From: Cololabis saira
Lineage: Eukaryota; Chordata; Actinopteri; Beloniformes; Belonidae
Reading direction: 5' to 3'
NCBI RefSeq assembly: GCF_033807715.1
Contig: NC_084598.1
Span: 46,671,257-46,735,256, forward strand
DNA length: 64,000 bases
Shown: positions 13,370-64,000 of the stretch, one piece after another
How positions within the stretch are numbered: position 1 is the first letter of the stretch
Layout: each line of letters starts with the position of its first letter
Notes under the pieces: model-generated
Seen by the model: the letters and a program-made list of their open reading frames with translations, nothing else
What the model was told of the DNA's origin: nothing
Databases searched by the model: none
Translations under genes and position numbers: made by a program

Positions 13370-13442
13370 AACTAGGCTGCACTTGTAAATAAGACATTTG
13401 TTCTTAAATTGCTTGCCTGGTTAAATAAAGGTTAAATAAAAA
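13370..13442 (+). repeat. Retroposon-like 3' tail
   Basis: CTTGTAAATAAGACATTTGT and GCCTGGTTAAATAAAGG match the tail at 10745-10800. Confidence 0.5.
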
Positions 13443-13486
13443 AAGCCTGTAACATTAGCCTGTAACTCCAGACCTGGATCTGCTGT

Positions 13487-14003
13487 CATAGTTAGAGAAA
13501 TAACCGGCAGAAAACAGGAAAACAGGTGAATCGTTCAGTCTACAAGCACCAGAATCGGCACACATGCTCCTTAGGGGTTGCTCTTTTGATAAAACCATTG
13601 TGCTAAAAAAACCACACACAAAACCTCTAACAATACTAACGTATACACTGCCATCCATTTTACCAGTGTCAAACATAACAAAAAAAACTCAAATTTTGCA
13701 GAACATTAGGATTCTGGGACTGATATATGGTACAAGGAAGCCAAAGTGTAAGTCCATGGGTCCACATTTAGATTCTACATAGTGAAAAGGTTATGATTTG
13801 ACACCAAGATCATTCCAATAGGACAACTCTATTGGATTTTATTGCCAAATGCAATATTATTGTATATTCGACCATCTTGAAAAAAGGCCGCCATCTTTTT
13901 TTTTTTTTTTTATCAAAAGAGCAACCCCTAAGGAGAATGTGTGACAATTTTGGTGCTTGTAGCCACAACTGAACGATCATTCCTGTTATTTATCTAACTA
14001 TTA
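13487..14003. mobile_element. Foldback (MITE-like) element with arms of about 100 bp
   Basis: The left arm (about 13487-13590) contains CCTTAGGGGTTGCTCTTTTG. The right arm (about 13908-14003) contains its reverse complement CAAAAGAGCAACCCCTAAGG, and the flanking ACTGAACGAT / ATCGTTCAGT also pair. The centre of about 315 bp is AT-rich and non-coding. Typical of a miniature inverted-repeat element; the superfamily is unknown. Confidence 0.8.
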
Positions 14004-14783
14004 GAACTGAACACTTTATTAATGTTTCTGTGTCCTTGTATCAAACTGATCACATACTGATCAATAATCCACCATCAGTTAATCAGGAATAAATACTGAT
14101 CAATAATCCTCCAGGGCTTTCCACTAAGGCATAGACTAGCCAGCCGTACTAAATAAGTAGCCAGCCGGGGGGGGGCCGTTGGTGGTGGTCACGTCGTAGC
14201 CACGATCGTATACACTGGTCTTAATAATAACATATTCATATTTGTTTTCATTTATTGAAATAGTAAAAACAAAACAATAAAATATAGACAACTGAGGAGT
14301 CAAGTTCAACATTATTAAACAAAAGTCCAGAATGCTACTAGTGGTTCCACCGAAAAAACTAGGGATGCACCGAAATGAAAATTGGAGGCCGAAACTGAAG
14401 CGGAATAAAATTTAAAGACTTGGCTGAATACTGAGTACCGAATAGCCGTTCACAGTTTTTCATTTATTTTGCCATTTATTTCACAATTGCGTAGATAAAA
14501 TTGCAATGACATTATTAACAACAAAAACAGTAAACTAATGAGCACTGTCAAGCAGCTGGCGATGCGGTTGCTTAAATGGACCAAAAGGTGGATCTCTAAC
14601 ATCACAGTTTGTTTACTGTGTGTGACTCTGACGCTGGTTAGTAATTAAGGAGTTAAAACTCACTCGCCACTTAGGGGACTCAGTAGCCAGCAGAAACAGC
14701 AGTAGGAGCATTTATTACATTTATTAACTGTAGTACCGCTATTATGAGAGGTTATTTCTCACAGTATTAGCCTAAAGGGACTT

Positions 14784-14940
14784 GAGGCTGATTTATTTAT
14801 CCCGCGTTACACCAACGCAGAGCCTACGGCGTAGGGTACGCACCGTACGGCGCGCGTCGCCGCGTACCCTACGCCGTAGGCTCTGCGTCGATTCAACGCA
14901 GAACCATAATTCAGGCTTCACTCACGGCCGCAACATGTTG
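14784..14940. repeat. GC-rich foldback repeat, second copy
   Basis: Near-perfect palindrome around the centre: ACGCAGAGCCTACGGCGTAG on the left and CTACGCCGTAGGCTCTGCGT on the right. Same family as 10004-10275. Confidence 0.8.
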
Positions 14941-15435
14941 CCTCCAGTCATTTCAATGAGAAGCACACCGCAAAACACCGCATTGCATATTCAGCGCCGC
15001 CCAGAGGCTCCCAAATGGAAATGATTATTGATTTCTGAATGAATGGATAGATACGTTGCTTATTTTTTGCATATTATTTTTTTCTTTTCTGGCCTGGCGC
15101 CCTGCCAAGCCTGTACAATTATAGGAAACACTGTATTATCATTATTATTACAACTCACTCGCCATTGCATCTTCTTTTATTCATTAGTGTAACTAATGAA
15201 GTGTATGAAAATACGTGTCGCAGGTGGTGCTAATTGAACGCTTGAAGAGAAGACTAGATTACCGGTAGAAAGTTCTGGGCTAAACGATGCAACGCGGTTA
15301 GGCTTTTTTTTAACACGAACTGATTAAACTGATGACATTCTGTAGTGGATAGCCTGAGTAATAAGGACGTACCGTTTTTATGGTGACAAAAGAATCATCT
15401 GGTGAGCTCTGCTTGTTGATCCGAGTTCCGACACA

Positions 15436-15645
15436 TGACACGCGCACGCACACACGCACACGCACACACACACGCACGCGCACACACACGCACACGCACA
15501 CACACGCACGCGCACACACACGCACACGTGCACACGCACACGTGCACACACACACGCACACACACACACACACACACACGCACACACGCGTGCACACACA
15601 CACACACGCACACACGCACACATACACACACACACACACACACAC
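15436..15645. repeat. (CA)n / (CG CA)n microsatellite
   Basis: CA repeat with scattered CG steps giving ACACGCACACGC runs. ORFs reading through it on both strands are spurious. Confidence 0.97.
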
Positions 15646-15967
15646 CGCATGTCGGGGCCGCGGAGTTTCTCTATGAAGTCGGCGGTGATCAGAGTAATTT
15701 GTGATACAAGCAGAGCGAATCACAACTTTAATGAGTGCGGTTCAGTTTGACATATTGTCTATGAGAAAAACATTTAATCTTATTAAAATCGAAAAATAAT
15801 ATTTATAGGCTATAAAAATAAGCGTCATTAAAGTAGCCGGCTGGCCCTAATCGAGTAGTCGGCTATATGGCCGGCAGCCGGCGCTTGTGGAAAGCCCTGA
15901 TCCACCATCAGTTAATCAGGAATAGAAATAAACGTAATTAACTCAGAAATAAAACGTGTCCAACTAC

Positions 15968-16845
15968 AGGAATTTACGGCGTCACAGCAACGGCGTCGCA
16001 GTAACGGCGTCATCACGGCAACGGCGTCATCACGGCAACGGCGTCACAGCAACGGCGTCATCACGGCCACGTCGTCACAGCAACGGCGTCGCAGTAACGA
16101 CGTCATCACGGCAACGGCGGCGTCACAGCAACGGCGTCACAGCAACGGCGTCACAGCAACGGCGGCGTCACAGCAACGGCGGCGTCACGGCAACGGCGTC
16201 GTCACGGCGACGGCGTCGCAGCAACGGCGTCATCACGGCGACGGCGTCGCGGCCACGGCGTCACAGCAACGGCGTCATCAAAGCAACGGCGTCACAGCAA
16301 CGGCGGCGTCACGGCAACGCCGTCATCACAGCAACGGCGTCATCACGGCTACGGTGTCACAGCAACGGCGTCGCGGCCACGGCGTTGCGGCAACGCCGTC
16401 GTGACAACAACGGCGTCATCACGCCAACGGCGTCGCGGCAACGGCGTCATCACGGCAATGGCGTCATCACGGCAACGGCGTCGCGGCAACGGCGTCATCA
16501 CGGCAACGGCGTCATCACGGCAATGGCGTCATCACGGCAACGGCGTCGCGGCAACGGCGTCATCACGGCAACGGCGTCATCACGGCAACGGCGTCATCAC
16601 GGCAACGGCGTCGCGGCAACGGCGTCATCACGGCAACGGCGTCATCACGGCAACGGCGTCATCACGGCAACTGCGTCGCGGCAACGGCGTCATCACGGCA
16701 ACGGCGTCATCGCGGCAACGGCGTCATCGCGGCAACGGCGTCATCGCGGCAACGGCGTCATCACGGCAATGGCGTCGCGGTGACAGTGTCGTCATGGCAA
16801 CGGCATTGTCACGGCAACGGCGTCACGGCAACGACGTCACGTAAC
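15968..16845. repeat. CpG-rich 17/14-bp minisatellite
   Basis: Main units are GGCGTCATCACGGCAAC (17 bp) and GGCGTCGCGGCAAC (14 bp), with shorter CACAGCAACGGCGT forms at the left. Each unit holds two to four CpGs, so nearly 900 bp forms a tandem-repeat CpG island inside intron 1. Repetitive ORFs here are not genes. Confidence 0.95.
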
Positions 16846-16959
16846 AGCAGCACTTCCTGCCGTTGGGAGGGGGAGTTGTTACCATGCTAACAGCAGCAGT
16901 AGCAGCACCGCTCCGCTATTTCCCGTGCCCTGACCCCTGACCTCCATCTGCTGTGTCTC

Positions 16960-17569
16960 AGCTCCTGAATGCCTCCCCTGAGGGGCCCCATCACTACTGT
17001 CACCCCCTCACCCCCCAACGCTGCCCCTGCTGGAGGAACCTGAACCTGCCTGGTTGTTGTGTCTCCATTGGGGCCCTCTCACTCTGAACCTGCATGTGTG
17101 TTGTGTCTCCATTAGGGCCCTCTCACCCCCTCTCACCCCAACGCTGTCCCTGCTGGAGGAACCTGAACCTGCATGTGTGTTGTGTCTCCATTAGGGCCCT
17201 CTCACCCCTCACCCCCCCTGCTGGAGGAACCTGAACCTGCAGGATGCTGGAAGGCCTGGCTGCCTGGGTGCTGTGTCTCCATTAGGGCCCTCTCACTCTG
17301 AACCTACATGTGTGTGTTGTCTCCATCGTTAGGGCCCTCTCACTCTGAAGATGCTGGAAGGCCTGGCTGCATGTGTGTTGTGTCTCCACTAGGGCCCTCT
17401 CACTCTGAACCTCCGTGTGTGTTGTGTCTCCACCACTAGGGCCCTCTCACCCTGAACCTGCAGGATGCTGGAAGGCCTGGCTGCCTGGGTGTTGTGTCTC
17501 CATTAGGGCCCTCTCACTCTGAACCTGCATGTGTGTTGTCTCCACCGTTAGGGCCCTCTCACTCTGAAG
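16960..17569 (+). repeat. vps13d: Minisatellite made of copies of the start-codon exon
   Basis: Degenerate units of roughly 105-115 bp and shorter derivatives contain TTAGGGCCCTCTCACTCTG, then in several copies ATGCTGGAAGGCCTGGCTGC, the first bases of the true coding exon. Decoy ATGs in this context lie at 17244, 17351 and 17465; the real one is at 17570. Each decoy is followed by GTGTTGTGTCTCC instead of the rest of exon c1. The TTAG before GGCCCTC at 17547-17550 is the likely acceptor of the real exon. Confidence 0.85.
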
Positions 17570-62750
<45,181 letters not shown>

Positions 62751-62850
62751 GTACGCACAGGAAGTTACATACAGGGTTCCTACGTGGCTGGAAATCCTGG
62801 AAAGTGCTTGAATTTCAATGTTGTGTGTCGAAGAATAATATGAAATCCAG

Positions 62851-63275
62851 TTCAGAAGTCGCTGTGGTGTAGAGAGTTTTAGTCTGTGGTGTAGAGAGTT
62901 TTAGTCTGTGGTGTAGAGAGTTTTAGTCTGTGGTGTAGAGAGTTTTAGTCTGTGGTGTAGAGAGTTTTAGTCTGTGGTGTAGAGAGTTTTAGTCTGTGGT
63001 GTAGAGAGTTTTAGTCTGTGGTGTAGAGAGTTTTAGTCTGTGGTGTAGAGAGTTTTAGTCTGTGGTGTAGAGAGTTTTAGTCTGTGGTGTAGAGAGTTTT
63101 AGTCTGTGGTGTATTTAGTTTTAGTCTGTGGTGTAGAGAGTTTTAGTCTGTGGTGTAGAGAGTTTTAGTCTGTGGTGTAGAGAGTTTTAGTCTGTGGTGT
63201 AGAGAGTTTTAGTCTGTGGTGTAGAGAGTTTTAGTCTGTGGTGTAGAGAGTTTTATTCTGTGGTGTAGAGAGTTT
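62851..63275. repeat. 22-bp minisatellite (GTGGTGTAGAGAGTTTTAGT)
   Basis: About 19 units with very low divergence (one TATTTAG unit at 63111, one TTATTC unit at 63251), which suggests recent expansion. Confidence 0.96.
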
Positions 63276-63493
63276 GCCGTTATCGGGCATTTGTCATGAC
63301 TGTCACTAAGTTGTAAATTACCCCATAGGGAGTTCTTGTGGTTCAAGTCTGTGGCCAAATGAGTTGGTATTAACATATCAGTCAGTCAGGAACTCATTCC
63401 CGTGGTTCAAGTCTGTTCCAAGGTGTCGGCCCTGCAGGGGGAGGAAGCTGGAGTTTCACTTCAGCCACGTTGTCACAATGTCTTATCAAGTGT

Positions 63494-63640
63494 TGAGGAA
63501 AAAAAAAAATGTTGAGAAAAAAGTCAAAATTCAAGTAAAAAAAAGTTGAAATTTCTTTTTTCTTGACATTGTATTTCAACAGTATTCTCGACATTTTAAC
63601 TTTTTTATCGACATTTCGACTTTTTTCTCGACTGTAGCGA
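63494..63640. repeat. TTTTTTCTCGAC word array
   Basis: GTTGAGAAAAAAGTC on the left and TTTTTTATCGAC, TTTCGACTTTTTTCTCGAC on the right are inverted relative to each other, so the block can form a hairpin. Same words as 44640 and 60184. Confidence 0.8.
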
Positions 63641-63852
63641 TCTCGGGGGTTCTACGGGGGTCACCAGACAGGACAGAGGACACGGGGTTTTGAGGAGAAA
63701 TCCTTTTATTTCAGCCCTCTGGGTCGGGCCGACCGGCGAGACAGTTCGGGGGGTCGTCCCTGTCTGATTTTGTTTAATGACTGTTTATTTGTATTCTTTT
63801 TTTCTGATGTTTTGTGTAAATTGTTTTTATAATTATTTTATGCTTTCAATTA
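63641..63852. other. Intronic, no gene recognised
   Basis: No convincing ORF. TTTTATTTCAGCCCTCTGG and a GGTCGGGCCGACC palindrome are visible but unassigned. Confidence 0.35.
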
Positions 63853-63853
63853 G

Positions 63854-64000
63854 GGCTGTGTGATTAATCGATTTTAAATCGAAATCGGATTTATTAATCA
63901 AGATTATGTTAAAAAAAGGAAAATCGGAAAATCGTTTTTTTTACTTTGTTTGGTCAAGAAGATTGTAAATGTTGTCACTTTACTAAACTCAAGGAGGATT
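63854..64000 (+). mobile_element. hAT-like miniature element, left end only
   Basis: Begins TAGGGCTGTGTGATTAATCG and ATTTTAAATCGAAATCGG, the same TAGGGCTG-ended style as 40740 and 57697. It runs off the window, so its right end and target duplication cannot be checked. Confidence 0.65.

Larger units (their letters stand above)
14112..15899. mobile_element. hAT-like DNA element with nested repeats
   Basis: The left end, CAGGGCTTTCCACTAAG, pairs with the right end CTTGTGGAAAGCCCTG as terminal inverted repeats, and CCAGCCGG / CCGGCTGG blocks sit just inside. The flanks AATCCTCC and GATCCACC could be an eroded 8-bp target duplication (6 of 8 match). No transposase ORF is visible. Carries a foldback repeat and a CA microsatellite. 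Confidence 0.7.

Noticed and set aside
13564..13782. Small ORFs within the foldback element at 13487-14003
   Set aside because: They cross the arm/loop boundary of an inverted-repeat element and show no domain.
15310..15723. Cys/Val ORFs on the minus strand
   Set aside because: CA microsatellite translation.

Overview
The window looks like part of a teleost fish chromosome. It carries the 5' part of one large protein-coding gene on the + strand, vps13d (bridge-like lipid transfer protein Vps13D), embedded in an unusual amount of tandem repeat and nested transposon sequence. The fish assignment rests on the vertebrate-type Vps13D protein, spliceosomal introns, and repeat families typical of fish: hAT-type miniature elements of the AGGGCTGGGCGATAT kind, the GGGCCCGAGCAC dispersed family, and CR1/L2-like LINE tails. 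Nothing bacterial, plasmid-like or CRISPR-like is present.

Layout. 1-5109: a 16-bp satellite already running at the left edge. 5110-6632: an antisense LINE reverse-transcriptase fragment and a dispersed repeat. 7521-12541: an 11/15-bp minisatellite interrupted by unique sequence and a hAT element (9740-11280, perfect 8-bp target duplication). 12690-13151: a CpG-rich stretch with ETS, E-box and CRE-like sites and a donor site, the best candidate for the vps13d promoter and non-coding first exon. 13160-17569: intron 1, with a foldback element, a second hAT element, a CpG-rich minisatellite and a minisatellite built from copies of the start-codon exon. 17570-62750: nineteen coding exons (c1-c19 here) giving residues 1 to about 998; the rest of the protein (human about 4,400 residues) lies beyond the right edge.

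Introns hold a 6.5-kb CA/TACCTAC array (19205-25686), a pogo-type DNA transposon with a broken transposase and a hAT element nested inside it (27232-29527), a 4.5-kb telomere-like minisatellite with an internal 2.07-kb duplication (31660-36165), a 3.2-kb 21-bp array (37148-40334), a 41-bp array (41400-42809), a decayed endogenous-retrovirus pol fragment (45950-47690, antisense), several hAT miniature elements with exact 8-bp target duplications, and two copies of a retroposon-like element encoding a small membrane-anchored protein (52938-54140 and 60908-61925, antisense).

The most striking pattern is that at least ten of the tandem repeats in this gene straddle an exon/intron boundary and carry copies of the splice site with a few bases of exon: the start exon, donors of c3, c6, c7, c9, c10, c12 and c13, and acceptors of c8, c9, c13 and c16. 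The c6 donor has been amplified about 150 times in a 21-bp unit that is open in frame for more than 1,000 codons. The one defect in the vps13d reading frame is an extra G in a G10 run in c12, which may be a sequence error.
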